Part shown: in pieces, positions 25,239 to 33,336 of the stretch
Layout of the letters: each line of letters starts with the position of its first letter
Numbering within the stretch: the stretch's first letter is position 1
Assembly: GCF_017573465.1 (NCBI RefSeq)
Contig: NZ_JAGEPF010000007.1
Coordinates: 248,001-312,000 of the forward strand
Length of the DNA: 64,000 bases
From: Actinomadura violacea
GTDB lineage: Bacteria > Actinomycetota > Actinomycetes > Streptosporangiales > Streptosporangiaceae
Reading direction: 5' to 3'
Program-made: the position numbers and the translations under genes
The notes under the pieces: generated by a model
Told to the model about the DNA's origin: nothing
The model's input: the letters and a program-made list of their open reading frames with translations, nothing else
The model's database searches: none

Positions 25239-25783
25239 CGCCGCAGGTCGTCCGGGTCGTCGGCGTCGACGCCGGGGCTGTTCACGAACACCAGCGACAG
25301 CACGATGCGGGTCAGCGCGTCGATGAGGACCGGCACGTCCACGGGCGGGAACTCGCCCCGGTCGATCTTCTCCTGGACGACCGGCGCGGCGAGGGCCGTG
25401 ACGCGGGCGACGGTGAGGTCGGCGCGGATCGTGAACCACGGCAGCACCATGTCGGGGACGTCCCGGACGGCCGCGGACAGCAGCGGGTGCCGGCGGGCCC
25501 GGCCGACGAGGAAGGCCAGCAGTTCGGCGACGTAGTCGGCGTCCCAGCGGGCGGCGTCGATGATCGGCGCGGCCTCGGCGAGGTAGCCGGTGAGCTCGCG
25601 CTCGATGAGCGCGTCCTTGATCTCGTCGAGGGTGCCGCCGTACTTGTACAGCGTCGGGCGCGACAGCCCGGCGCGGCGCGCGATCGCCGACAGCAGCCGG
25701 GTGGAGGTGAACCCGCCCTCGGTCAGGCACGCGGCGGCGGCGTCGAGGATGCGGGCGTGCGTGTCCCCGTCCTGCCTCGGCAT
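25157..25783 (-). CDS. TetR-family transcriptional regulator
   Basis: 208 residues; the helix-turn-helix is TRLLSAIARRAGLSRPTLYK, with a long helical ligand domain and an Ala/Pro-rich C-terminus. It is divergent from the AurF-type diiron oxygenase gene across a 28-base palindrome (25854-25881), which it very likely binds to control both directions. Confidence 0.88.
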   Translation of the reverse strand: MPRQDGDTHARILDAAAACLTEGGFTSTRLLSAIARRAGLSRPTLYKYGGTLDEIKDALIERELTGYLAEAAPIIDAARWDADYVAELLAFLVGRARRHPLLSAAVRDVPDMVLPWFTIRADLTVARVTALAAPVVQEKIDRGEFPPVDVPVLIDALTRIVLSLVFVNSPGVDADDPDDLRRYLRTVTGFIMLLPAPGAGAAAAPSAR

Positions 25784-25853
25784 GAGCCCGATTCTATGGC
25801 CCTTCTATGGCCCGGCCCACACTCCCGGCCCATTGACCCGGTAAGCGAGCACT

Positions 25854-25881
25854 GTTTACAGTTCCTATAGGAAGTGTAAAC
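25854..25881. promoter_or_regulatory. 28-bp palindromic operator
   Basis: GTTTACA (25854-25860) and TGTAAAC (25875-25881) are perfect arms, and the perfect palindrome TTCCTATAGGAA (25862-25873) sits inside with the same centre; only one base pair of 14 mismatches. It lies 5 bases before an AGGAGG ribosome site, so binding would block transcription of the diiron oxygenase. Confidence 0.8.
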
Positions 25882-25898
25882 GATCTAGGAGGTCCCCG

Positions 25899-26861
25899 AT
25901 GGCGCAGGTGACCGAGTACCGCGAGTTCCTGCGGACCCTCTCGAACGGATCGGTGCACCGCCGGTTCGACCCCTACCTGGACATCGACTGGGACTCCGCG
26001 GACTTCGCGATCGACGCCTCCGACCCGCGGTGGACGCTGCCCGACTGCGACCCGCTCGGCGCGCACCCCTGGTACAAGGCCCAGCCGGACGACAAGAAGA
26101 TCGCGATCGGGCTGTGGCGCACCGCCAACATGCAGAAGGTCGGGCTGAGCTTCGAGAGCGTGCTCATCCGCGGGATGATGCAGTACGCGATGAAGCTGCC
26201 GAACGGCTCCCCGGAGTTCCGGTACTGCCTCCACGAGATGTCGGAGGAGTGCAACCACATCCAGATGTTCCAGGAGCTGGTGAACCGGACCGGCGTGGAC
26301 GTCCCGGGCATGAAGACGCCCTACCGGGCGACCTCCTCGCTCTGGCACCTGGCCGCCTACGCGCCGGTGATCTTCTTCATCGGCATCCTCGCCGGCGAGG
26401 AGCCCATCGACCACTTCCAGAAGGACGTCATCCGGGACGGCGCCGCCCGCCCGCCCGCGCTGCTGCGCACGATGGAGATCCACATCGCCGAGGAGGCGCG
26501 GCACATCTCGTTCGCGCACCGCTTCCTCAACGAGCACGTCGCCAAGCAGACCAAGGCCGGCAAGGGCATCACCTCGATCGCCTACCCGCTGATCATGCGC
26601 TGGCTGGCCGGCGCGATCATGACGCCGCCGCGTCAGTTCGCCAAGGAGTTCGGCATCCCGCGCAAGGTGATGCGGGAGGCGTTCTGGCAGCGCGAGGAGT
26701 CCAAGGCGATCCTGCGCGGCTACTTCGGCGACGTGCGGATGCTCGCCGAGGAGCTCGGCCTCATGAACCCGGCCGCCCGGAAGGTCTGGGAGCTGTGCCA
26801 CATCGACGGCAAGCCGTCCCGGTACCGCGGCGAGCCGCACCGCCAGGCCCACGCCGCCTGA
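25899..26861 (+). CDS. AurF-type diiron oxygenase
   Basis: 320 residues. It has the two metal-binding EExxH signatures, SEECNHIQMFQEL and AEEARHISFAHRFL, typical of AurF p-aminobenzoate N-oxygenase-like enzymes, in a helical bundle of the usual length. It should use dioxygen at a non-heme diiron centre for N-oxygenation, hydroxylation or a related reaction; the substrate is unknown. AGGAGG sits upstream. The next gene encodes a ferredoxin-reductase that can supply electrons, 23 bases away. Confidence 0.88.
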   Translation: MAQVTEYREFLRTLSNGSVHRRFDPYLDIDWDSADFAIDASDPRWTLPDCDPLGAHPWYKAQPDDKKIAIGLWRTANMQKVGLSFESVLIRGMMQYAMKLPNGSPEFRYCLHEMSEECNHIQMFQELVNRTGVDVPGMKTPYRATSSLWHLAAYAPVIFFIGILAGEEPIDHFQKDVIRDGAARPPALLRTMEIHIAEEARHISFAHRFLNEHVAKQTKAGKGITSIAYPLIMRWLAGAIMTPPRQFAKEFGIPRKVMREAFWQREESKAILRGYFGDVRMLAEELGLMNPAARKVWELCHIDGKPSRYRGEPHRQAHAA

Positions 26862-26884
26862 CCCGTTAGGAAACGCCCCCAGCC

Positions 26885-28375
26885 ATGCCCCACGTGGTCA
26901 CGCAGTCCTGCTGCGGCGACGCCTCCTGCGTCTACGCATGCCCGGTCAACTGCATCCATCCCACCCCGGACGAGCCGGACTTCCTCACGTCCGACATGCT
27001 CTACATCGACCCGGTCGCCTGCGTCGACTGCGGCGCGTGCGTGACCGCGTGCCCGGTGGACGCGATCGTCCCGCACGACCGGCTGCCGGAGTCGCAGGAG
27101 CCGTTCGTGCCGATCAACGCGGCGTTCTACCGGGACGGCCGGGTGCGGCCGCTGCTGGCGCCGCACGTCCCGCCGCTCATCGTGCCCGCGGGCCGCGAGC
27201 CGCTCGACGTGGCGATCGTCGGGACCGGGCCGGCCGCGATGTACGCGGCGGACGAGCTGCTGACCGTCCCGGGCGCGCGGGTCACGATGTACGAGCGGCT
27301 GCCCACCCCGTACGGGCTGGCGCGCGCCGGCGTCGCCCCCGACCACGTGAAGACCCGCCAGGTCACCGACCTGTTCGACCGCATCGCGGCGCAGGACGGG
27401 GTGCGCTTCGTCCACGGCACGCAGGTCGGGCGGGACGTCACGCACGAGGAGCTCCTCCGCCGGCACCACGCGGTGCTCTACGCGGTCGGGGCGTCGGCGG
27501 ACCGGCGCCTGGACGTCCCGGGCCACGACCTGCCCGGCACCGCGACGGCCACCGAGTTCGTCGCCTGGTACAACGGCCACCCCGACCACGCCGCCCGCCG
27601 GTTCGACCTGTCGCACGAGCGGGCCGTCATCGTCGGCAACGGCAACGTCGCGCTCGACGTCGCCCGCATCCTGACCGCCGATCCCGAGCGCCTCGCCGGC
27701 ACGAGCATCGCGCCCCGCGCCCTGGACGCGCTGCGGGAGAGCCGCGTCGAGGAGGTCGTCATCGTCGCCCGCCGCGGCGTCGCGCACTCGGCCTTCACGC
27801 TCCCGGAACTGGTCGGCCTCATGCAGGTCCCGGGCATCGACCTGGTGCTCGACTCCGCCGACCTTGACCTCGACACCGCGGCCCTCGGCCACGCCGCCGC
27901 CCAGAAGATCGGCCTGCTCCGCGAACTGGCGGAACGGCCCGCCTCGGGCAGCGGGAAGCGGATCGTGCTGCGGTACCTGGCGTCGCCGCTCGCCGTCCTC
28001 GGCGACGAGCGCGTCCGGGGCGTCGAGCTGGGCCGCAACGCCTACGTCCCAGGCTCCGGCGACCGCGTCGAGCCGACGGGGGAGGGCGGGACGCTCGACG
28101 CCGGGCTGGTGCTCAGCTCGATCGGCTACCGCGGGACCGCCGTCCCCGGCGTCCCGTTCGACGAGGCCCGCGCGGTCATCCCCAACGCCGGCGGCCGCGT
28201 CCTCGCCGAGCCGGGCGGCGCCGTCCTGCCCAGCGTCTACGCCACCGGCTGGATCAAGCGCGGCCCGACCGGCTTCATCGGGACCAACAAGCAGGACGCC
28301 ATGGAGACCGTCCGCCACCTCGTGGACGACTACGCGCAGGGCCGCCTGCGCGCGCCGTCGACCGTCACGGCCTGA
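26885..28375 (+). CDS. Ferredoxin fused to ferredoxin-NADP+ reductase (FprB-like)
   Basis: 496 residues. Residues 1-60 are a 7Fe/8Fe-type ferredoxin (CVYACPVNCIHP and CVDCGACVTACPVDAI). The remainder is an adrenodoxin-reductase-like flavoprotein (VAIVGTGPAAMYAADELL, TPYGLARAGVAPDH, VIVGNGNVALDVARIL, TGWIKRGPTGFIGTNK). It transfers electrons from NADPH through FAD to the fused iron-sulphur clusters. Co-transcription with the AurF-type enzyme suggests it is the electron donor. It overlaps the convergent phosphotransferase gene by 11 bases. Confidence 0.92.
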   Translation: MPHVVTQSCCGDASCVYACPVNCIHPTPDEPDFLTSDMLYIDPVACVDCGACVTACPVDAIVPHDRLPESQEPFVPINAAFYRDGRVRPLLAPHVPPLIVPAGREPLDVAIVGTGPAAMYAADELLTVPGARVTMYERLPTPYGLARAGVAPDHVKTRQVTDLFDRIAAQDGVRFVHGTQVGRDVTHEELLRRHHAVLYAVGASADRRLDVPGHDLPGTATATEFVAWYNGHPDHAARRFDLSHERAVIVGNGNVALDVARILTADPERLAGTSIAPRALDALRESRVEEVVIVARRGVAHSAFTLPELVGLMQVPGIDLVLDSADLDLDTAALGHAAAQKIGLLRELAERPASGSGKRIVLRYLASPLAVLGDERVRGVELGRNAYVPGSGDRVEPTGEGGTLDAGLVLSSIGYRGTAVPGVPFDEARAVIPNAGGRVLAEPGGAVLPSVYATGWIKRGPTGFIGTNKQDAMETVRHLVDDYAQGRLRAPSTVTA

Positions 28376-29264
28376 GAGCGAAGAAGGTCTTGACACGACG
28401 CTCGTGGTAGTCGAGGTCGTCCTCGTCATGCACGGCGCCCTGGCGCCGCGCGTGCTCGAAGTAGGCGGCCTCGCGCCGCAGCCGGTGCCTGATCAGCTGC
28501 GCGACCGTCTCGTCGTCCATCTCGCCCGCCGTTCCACCGGCCTCGTGGTAGTCGGCGACGAAGCGCCGCCGCCGGTCGGGCGCGTCGCCGTACTCGTCGG
28601 CCCATTCGAGCGCGGCGGACGCCACCTCCAACTCCGGCGCCCCGACGACGGCCTCGTCCCAGTCCAGCACCGAGACCAGCCGGCCGTCCCGCGCGAGGGT
28701 GTTGCCGGTGTAGAAGTCGCCGTGCAGCGGGTGGCGGAGTGTAGTCCGGCGATGGAACGTGGCGAGCCAGCGGTCCAGTTCCGGGTCGGCCAGCGCGGGG
28801 ACGTCGTCCGGCGGCTCCCCGTACAGGCCCGCCTCCAGGAACGACGGCACCGGACGCGGCGGCGGCCGATGACCGGCCAGTGCGCGGTGCAGCCGTGCGA
28901 GGAGCCGCGCGCCCTGCGTCCGCACCCGCGGCTCGTCGGCGTCGGGCCACTCGCCCGGGACGTAGGGCCACACCGAAACCGGGCGGCCCTCCACCCGGAC
29001 GACCGTCGCCCCGGCACGCGTCCGCAACGGGGCCACCGCCTCCGGCAGCGTCGCGGCGGCATGCACCGCGATCGCATGGCACCACTCGGCCTCGGCGCTG
29101 CTCCGGCTCGCCGGACCGACGCGCACGACGAGGTCGCCGAGCCGGTACGCCGCCGACTCCTCCCCGCCGTACAGCCGCACGGCCTCGCCGTCGAAGCGCC
29201 GTCCCCAGACGTCCTGGACCGCGCGCTGCATCGGCGCGGTCAGCGGTGTGTCGATGAAAGGCAT
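28365..29264 (-). CDS. Aminoglycoside-phosphotransferase-fold kinase
   Basis: 299 residues of the APH/choline-kinase fold: HGDFYTGNTL (catalytic loop, Brenner motif) and LDWDEAVVG (metal site). The family phosphorylates small molecules, including antibiotics, homoserine and choline; the substrate cannot be read from sequence. It is four bases after the upstream phosphotransferase gene, so the two are co-transcribed. Confidence 0.82.
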   Translation of the reverse strand: MPFIDTPLTAPMQRAVQDVWGRRFDGEAVRLYGGEESAAYRLGDLVVRVGPASRSSAEAEWCHAIAVHAAATLPEAVAPLRTRAGATVVRVEGRPVSVWPYVPGEWPDADEPRVRTQGARLLARLHRALAGHRPPPRPVPSFLEAGLYGEPPDDVPALADPELDRWLATFHRRTTLRHPLHGDFYTGNTLARDGRLVSVLDWDEAVVGAPELEVASAALEWADEYGDAPDRRRRFVADYHEAGGTAGEMDDETVAQLIRHRLRREAAYFEHARRQGAVHDEDDLDYHERRVKTFFALRP

Positions 29265-29268
29265 CGGC

Positions 29269-30201
29269 TCAGCCCATCCGATCGCGCAGCAGGGTGGCGG
29301 CGATGGTCACCTGGACGGGGTCCAGCGCGGTCTCGCCGTCCTCGACGTCCCACAGCGCGTTCTGCAGGACGCGGCCGAGCGTCCACCCGGCCGCCCGCCG
29401 ACGGTCCAGGCCGAGCGCCTCGGTGAGCTGGTCGAAGCGGCGGAGCAGCCCGCGGGACGCGTCGCCCGCCGCCACCAGCTCCGCCCACCGATTGTCCAGC
29501 GCGGGCAGCAGGTCGAACCCCGGGTCGCCCGCGAGCGGCTTCGGGTCGATGGCCAGCCAGGGCTCCCGCTCCCCGGCGAGGACGTTGTCGTAGTGCAGGT
29601 CCCAGTGCAGCAGGCGGTCGCCGGGCTCGCCGACCAGCTCGGCCACGGCGGACGCGCAGGTCCGCACCAGCCGCCGGTCGGCCGGGTCCGCCAGCGCGGG
29701 CATGGCTCGCGGCACCTCGTCGAGCATGGCGGCCGCGATGTCGGCCAGCCGGCGCAGGCCCTCCGGTGCCGGCACCGCGACAAGCCGCGCGAGCAGCCCG
29801 CCCAGGATCTCCAGCGCGGCGGTGTCGTCGGCCACCGACGACAGCGGGCGGGTCTCGTCCAGCCGCTCCAGCAGCATCGTGCCGGTGGCGGGGTCGTGGT
29901 CGAGCAGCCGCACCGCCCCGTCGCCGTCCCAGACGCGCAGGCCGACCGGTTCGGTCTCGTTCTCGTCGGTGACCGGCTGCAGCTTGAGCGCGGCGGGCGC
30001 CCCGTCCGCGCAGGTCACGGGCAGGACCAGCGACGCCATGCCGTGCCGCCCCGGACCGTCCGGCCGCAGCGACCAGCGGTCCAGGAACCCGGCGGCCAGC
30101 GCGGGCAGCGCGGCGATCCAGGCACGGCCGGACGCGCCGCCGTGCTTGGCGTGCGAGGCGGCCAGCGCCTCGGGGACGTCGATGCGGATCGACGTGCTCA
30201 T
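29269..30201 (-). CDS. Streptomycin 6-kinase/hydroxyurea phosphotransferase family protein
   Basis: 310 residues. The catalytic loop LLHWDLHYDNVLA and the metal motif LAIDPKPLAGDPGFDLLP are typical of the APH(6)/hydroxyurea-kinase group, as is the N-terminal domain. It may inactivate an antibiotic-like small molecule, but many such genes in soil actinomycetes are of unknown role. AAGGAGA precedes ATG 30201; a longer upstream reading lacks a ribosome site. Confidence 0.82.
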   Translation of the reverse strand: MSTSIRIDVPEALAASHAKHGGASGRAWIAALPALAAGFLDRWSLRPDGPGRHGMASLVLPVTCADGAPAALKLQPVTDENETEPVGLRVWDGDGAVRLLDHDPATGTMLLERLDETRPLSSVADDTAALEILGGLLARLVAVPAPEGLRRLADIAAAMLDEVPRAMPALADPADRRLVRTCASAVAELVGEPGDRLLHWDLHYDNVLAGEREPWLAIDPKPLAGDPGFDLLPALDNRWAELVAAGDASRGLLRRFDQLTEALGLDRRRAAGWTLGRVLQNALWDVEDGETALDPVQVTIAATLLRDRMG

Positions 30202-30260
30202 GGTGAACGTCTCCTTCGCGGAACGCGGACTTCGGGCTGACACGAAGGAGACGGCGGCGG

Positions 30261-30277
30261 TGCCCGGCTTCCGGGCA
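30261..30277. terminator. Hairpin downstream of the HxlR gene
   Basis: TGCCCGG, 3-base loop, CCGGGCA. It lies 47 bases beyond the HxlR stop on the minus strand and before the phosphotransferase pair, so it may end the HxlR transcript. Confidence 0.4.
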
Positions 30278-30323
30278 GGGGTCAACGCATGCCCCGAGCC
30301 TAGCCGCCGCGACGGACAGTCGG

Positions 30324-30815
30324 TCAGCCTCGAACCGGCAGGACGGCGCGGGCGACGGCGTCGCGTTCGGCCGCCTCGCGTTCGGCGGCCTCCTGCTCGG
30401 CGGCCGTGCGCCGGTCATAGGCGGTGCGCGCCGCGGCGATGGCGTTTTGGTGCTCCTCCGTCCAGACGACCAGGGCGCGGATGGTGCTGTGCAGGGTCGC
30501 GCCCATCGGCGTCAGCGCGTAGTCCACCCGCGGCGGGACGGTCGGGTGCACCGTCCGGCTTACCAGCCCGTCGCGCTCCAGGTGCCGCAGCGTGCGGGTC
30601 AGCATCCGCTGGCTGACGCCGTCGATCGCGCGCCGCAGCTCGGTGAAGCGCAGGCTCCGCTTGTCCAGCAGCGCGATCACCTGGAGCGACCACTTGTCGG
30701 CGATGCGGTCGAGGATCTGCCGCACCTCGCAGTCCGCGCGCTGGTCCCACTGGAGAACGTCGTCGACGCCGGTATCCCCGCAGTAACCGAGGGACTCGAA
30801 AGTGCCGTCTTCCAT
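30324..30815 (-). CDS. HxlR-family transcriptional regulator
   Basis: 163 residues. The winged helix core (CEVRQILDRIADKWSLQVIALL, LRFTELRRAIDGVSQRMLTRTL) with a conserved N-terminal cysteine is typical of HxlR regulators, some of which sense electrophiles through that cysteine. The tail is Glu/Ala-rich. It is divergent from the MFS transporter gene across an inverted repeat. ATG 30815 is chosen as the family-length start. Confidence 0.9.
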   Translation of the reverse strand: MEDGTFESLGYCGDTGVDDVLQWDQRADCEVRQILDRIADKWSLQVIALLDKRSLRFTELRRAIDGVSQRMLTRTLRHLERDGLVSRTVHPTVPPRVDYALTPMGATLHSTIRALVVWTEEHQNAIAAARTAYDRRTAAEQEAAEREAAERDAVARAVLPVRG

Positions 30816-30840
30816 GGTCCCTGATGGTGCCGGACGATGC

Positions 30841-30865
30841 TGCCGGTAACAAGAGGGAACCGGCA
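30841..30865. promoter_or_regulatory. Inverted repeat, probable HxlR operator
   Basis: TGCCGGT (30841-30847), 11-base spacer, ACCGGCA (30859-30865), between the HxlR and transporter starts. The GTAAC and GGAAC parts next to the spacer resemble HxlR sites. Self-control and efflux control are inferred. Confidence 0.6.
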
Positions 30866-30920
30866 GGCATTCGGGGAACCGCCCCGGACCCGGTTTCCGG
30901 ACGAGAGGGAGTCGAGCACG

Positions 30921-32369
30921 ATGTCCAATTCCGCTACCGGATCCGCCGGGCGCCTGACGGGCCGCCCGCTCGGCGCGCTCCTCGTGCTGTGCGGCGCGAT
31001 CTTCCTGGAGGGGATCGACGTGGCCATGCTGAACGTGGCGCTGCCGTCGATCCGCGCGGACCTCGGCCTGTCCACCGGGACGCTCAGCGGGGTCGTCAGC
31101 GCCTACGTCCTCGGCTACGGCGGGTTCATGCTGCTGGGTGGCCGGGCCGCCGACCTGCTGGGCCACCGCCGGATGTTCGTGCTGTGGCTGGCGGTGTTCC
31201 TGGTCTTCTCCGGGCTCGGCGGGTTCGCCACCGCGGGCTGGGCGCTGCTGGTCGCCCGGTTCGTCACCGGCGTCGCGGCGGCGTTCATGGCGCCCGCCGG
31301 GCTGGCGCTGGTCACGTCCGCGTTCCCGGAGGGGCCCGCGCGCACCAAGGCGCTCGGCGTCTACGCGGGGACGGCGGCGGGCGGCTTCTCGCTCGGCGTC
31401 GTCGCGGGCGGCGCGCTCACCACGCTCGGCTGGCGCTGGGTGTTCTTCGCACCGGTCGTCCTGTCGGCGCTGATCCTCGCGGGGGCGCTGATCCTGGTCC
31501 GCGAGCCGGGCGGCGAGCGCGCCTCCGGTCGCTTCGACCTGGCCGGTGCGCTCACCCTCACCGGAGCGATGCTGCTGCTGGTGTACGGGGTCGTCCGGCT
31601 GGAGCACGCCGGCGACGGGCCCTTCCTGACCACCGGCGTGCTCGCCGCCGCCGTCGCGCTGCTGTGGCTGTTCGCACGCGTCGAACGCCGCTCCCCGTCC
31701 CCGCTGGTGCGCCTCGGCATCCTGCGGACGGCGTCGCTGGTGCGCGTGAACACGGCCGCGCTGCTGTTCCTGGCTGCGTTCGCGGGCTTCCAGTTCCTCG
31801 CCACCCTGTACTTCCAGGAGGTGCGCGGCTGGAGCACCATGCAGACGGGACTCGCCTTGCTCGTGATCGGGATCGACACGGTCCTCGCGCCCGTCCTGAC
31901 GCCGCGCCTGGTGAACCGCTTCGGCAACACCCGCGTCCTGCTCGCCGGCATCGTGCTCGCGGCGGTCGCCTACGCGCTTTTCCTACCCGTCGGCATGGAC
32001 TGGACGTACGCCGCGATGCTCCCGGCGCTCTTCCTGCTCGGGGTGTCGTTCTCGCTGGCGTACGGGCCGCTCACCATGGCCGCCACCGATGGCGTCGCCG
32101 AGGACGAGCACGGTCTCGCGGGCGGCCTGCTCTACACCTCCATGCAGTTCGGCACGGCGCTCGGCCTGTCCGCCGTCACGGCCGTCGACGTCGCCGCCGG
32201 GTCGGGCCTGGACGCCCTGCGCACCGCGCTGATCGTCCCCGTCGCGGCGGCGGTGCTCGGCGCGGCCGTCATGGCGTCCGGTCTCCGCGGGCCGGCCGGG
32301 CGGAACGGCACGCCACCGGACGCGACGGTCCCGGCCGAGCCCGCCCCGACCGCCGCCCGAGCCGCATGA
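30921..32369 (+). CDS. MFS efflux transporter, 14-span DHA2 family
   Basis: 482 residues with about 14 membrane helices. Motifs include LDVAMLNVALPSIRADL-like LEGIDVAMLNVALPSI near the start, the loop GGRAADLLGHRRMF and the motif-C region APAGLALVTSAFPEG. DHA2 members expel hydrophobic drugs or antibiotics with protons. The C-terminal tail is Pro/Ala-rich. The divergent HxlR gene likely controls it. GAGGGAG precedes ATG 30921. Confidence 0.9.
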   Translation: MSNSATGSAGRLTGRPLGALLVLCGAIFLEGIDVAMLNVALPSIRADLGLSTGTLSGVVSAYVLGYGGFMLLGGRAADLLGHRRMFVLWLAVFLVFSGLGGFATAGWALLVARFVTGVAAAFMAPAGLALVTSAFPEGPARTKALGVYAGTAAGGFSLGVVAGGALTTLGWRWVFFAPVVLSALILAGALILVREPGGERASGRFDLAGALTLTGAMLLLVYGVVRLEHAGDGPFLTTGVLAAAVALLWLFARVERRSPSPLVRLGILRTASLVRVNTAALLFLAAFAGFQFLATLYFQEVRGWSTMQTGLALLVIGIDTVLAPVLTPRLVNRFGNTRVLLAGIVLAAVAYALFLPVGMDWTYAAMLPALFLLGVSFSLAYGPLTMAATDGVAEDEHGLAGGLLYTSMQFGTALGLSAVTAVDVAAGSGLDALRTALIVPVAAAVLGAAVMASGLRGPAGRNGTPPDATVPAEPAPTAARAA

Positions 32370-32449
32370 AACGGGATAGAAGGGGCATCTGTTGTCGCGG
32401 GACAACGGTCCGGGACGAGCCCGGCCGATGGCGATGAGGAGTGACGGAC

Positions 32450-32635
32450 ATGGGGCTCTTCCAGCGGTTCTCGCGTGCTAGGGCCGGACGCCGGGCCAGG
32501 GCCGCGGAGCGGCGGCGCACCCCGAGCTTCCGTGAGATGCGCGCGCAACTGCGCACGGAGAAGGCCGAGGCCGACCTCCTCGCCACCGAGCAGCGCATCC
32601 ACCTGGAGGCCGACCGCATGCGGCACTCCCGCTGA
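32450..32635 (+). CDS. Small basic helical protein, hypothetical
   Basis: 61 residues, rich in Arg, Ala and Glu, apparently one long helix (REMRAQLRTEKAEADLLATE), with no known domain. GAGGAG lies 8 bases before ATG 32450, a good spacing that supports it as a real gene; an in-frame GTG at 32441 overlaps that site and is unlikely. It ends just before a strong terminator. Confidence 0.55.
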   Translation: MGLFQRFSRARAGRRARAAERRRTPSFREMRAQLRTEKAEADLLATEQRIHLEADRMRHSR

Positions 32636-32663
32636 GGACCACCGAACCACCCGCGGACGAGGG

Positions 32664-32695
32664 CCGCGCGGCCGGGAGCGGTCCCGGCCGCGCGG
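32664..32695. terminator. Strong hairpin terminator between convergent genes
   Basis: A perfect 14-base stem beginning CCGCGCGGCC, loop GCGG, serves the small gene on the plus strand and the hypothetical gene on the minus strand. Confidence 0.75.
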
Positions 32696-32717
32696 CGGTC
32701 GGGCGATGGCGGGGGAG

Positions 32718-33284
32718 TCAGGGTGTGCGTTCGGCGATCGCCATCGCCCATGCGTAGAACGTCGCGGGGTCGCCGAGCGCGGCTTGCAGGCCGGGGTCGA
32801 TGACGGGGGCGTTGGCGGCGTTGAGAAGGTCGAAGAGGCCGAGAGCGACCCACTCCCAGACCATGGCGTCGAAGTTGTAGGCGAGCATGAGCGGGGCGAG
32901 GCGCTGCCGGATGGCGGCGACTTCTTCGCGAGCGAACCCGGCGCCGCGGAGCCGGTCGAGTGTGGCGCATTCCTGGTCGGCGTCGATCCGGGTGTCGAGG
33001 AACGGTTCGAGCAGGTCGTCCCACGTATCGCGACGCGAGACCCTGGCGATTCCGTGGCGGTGGCAGAACTCCTGGAGGTCGGCTTTCTCGTCCCCGGGGA
33101 CGAATAGGGTCTCGCCGCGGGTGGTCCGGATCTCGGGCCTGATGGCCTTCCAGTCCGCGTCGCGGATGCGGGAGGGCGTGACCATTCCCCTGGGATGGAC
33201 CGTGGCGCCGCGAAAGTCGTAGCGCAGGAAACAGATGTGGTCCTCGGCGAAGCGAACCTCCATCGGCCCAGCCTGGTCCTCCAT
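32718..33284 (-). CDS. Hypothetical protein after the caspase gene
   Basis: About 188 residues, soluble, acidic, no domain I recognise. It holds a conserved-looking middle (ISRRDTWDDLLEPFLDT-like region at RVSRRDTWDDLLEPFLDT) and a C-terminal helical part. The start is uncertain: ATG 33284 or ATG 33263, neither with a good ribosome site. It lies 52 bases downstream of the caspase gene on the same strand and may belong to that module. Confidence 0.5.
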   Translation of the reverse strand: MEDQAGPMEVRFAEDHICFLRYDFRGATVHPRGMVTPSRIRDADWKAIRPEIRTTRGETLFVPGDEKADLQEFCHRHGIARVSRRDTWDDLLEPFLDTRIDADQECATLDRLRGAGFAREEVAAIRQRLAPLMLAYNFDAMVWEWVALGLFDLLNAANAPVIDPGLQAALGDPATFYAWAMAIAERTP

Positions 33285-33336
33285 GAGCACGGCCGGTAGA
33301 CGCTCGCGATGTGAGGTCCGCCGCTTCCCGCCACGA

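Noticed and set aside
29248..30240. Plus-strand frame opposite the second phosphotransferase
   Set aside because: Antisense to a well-supported gene; no domain.
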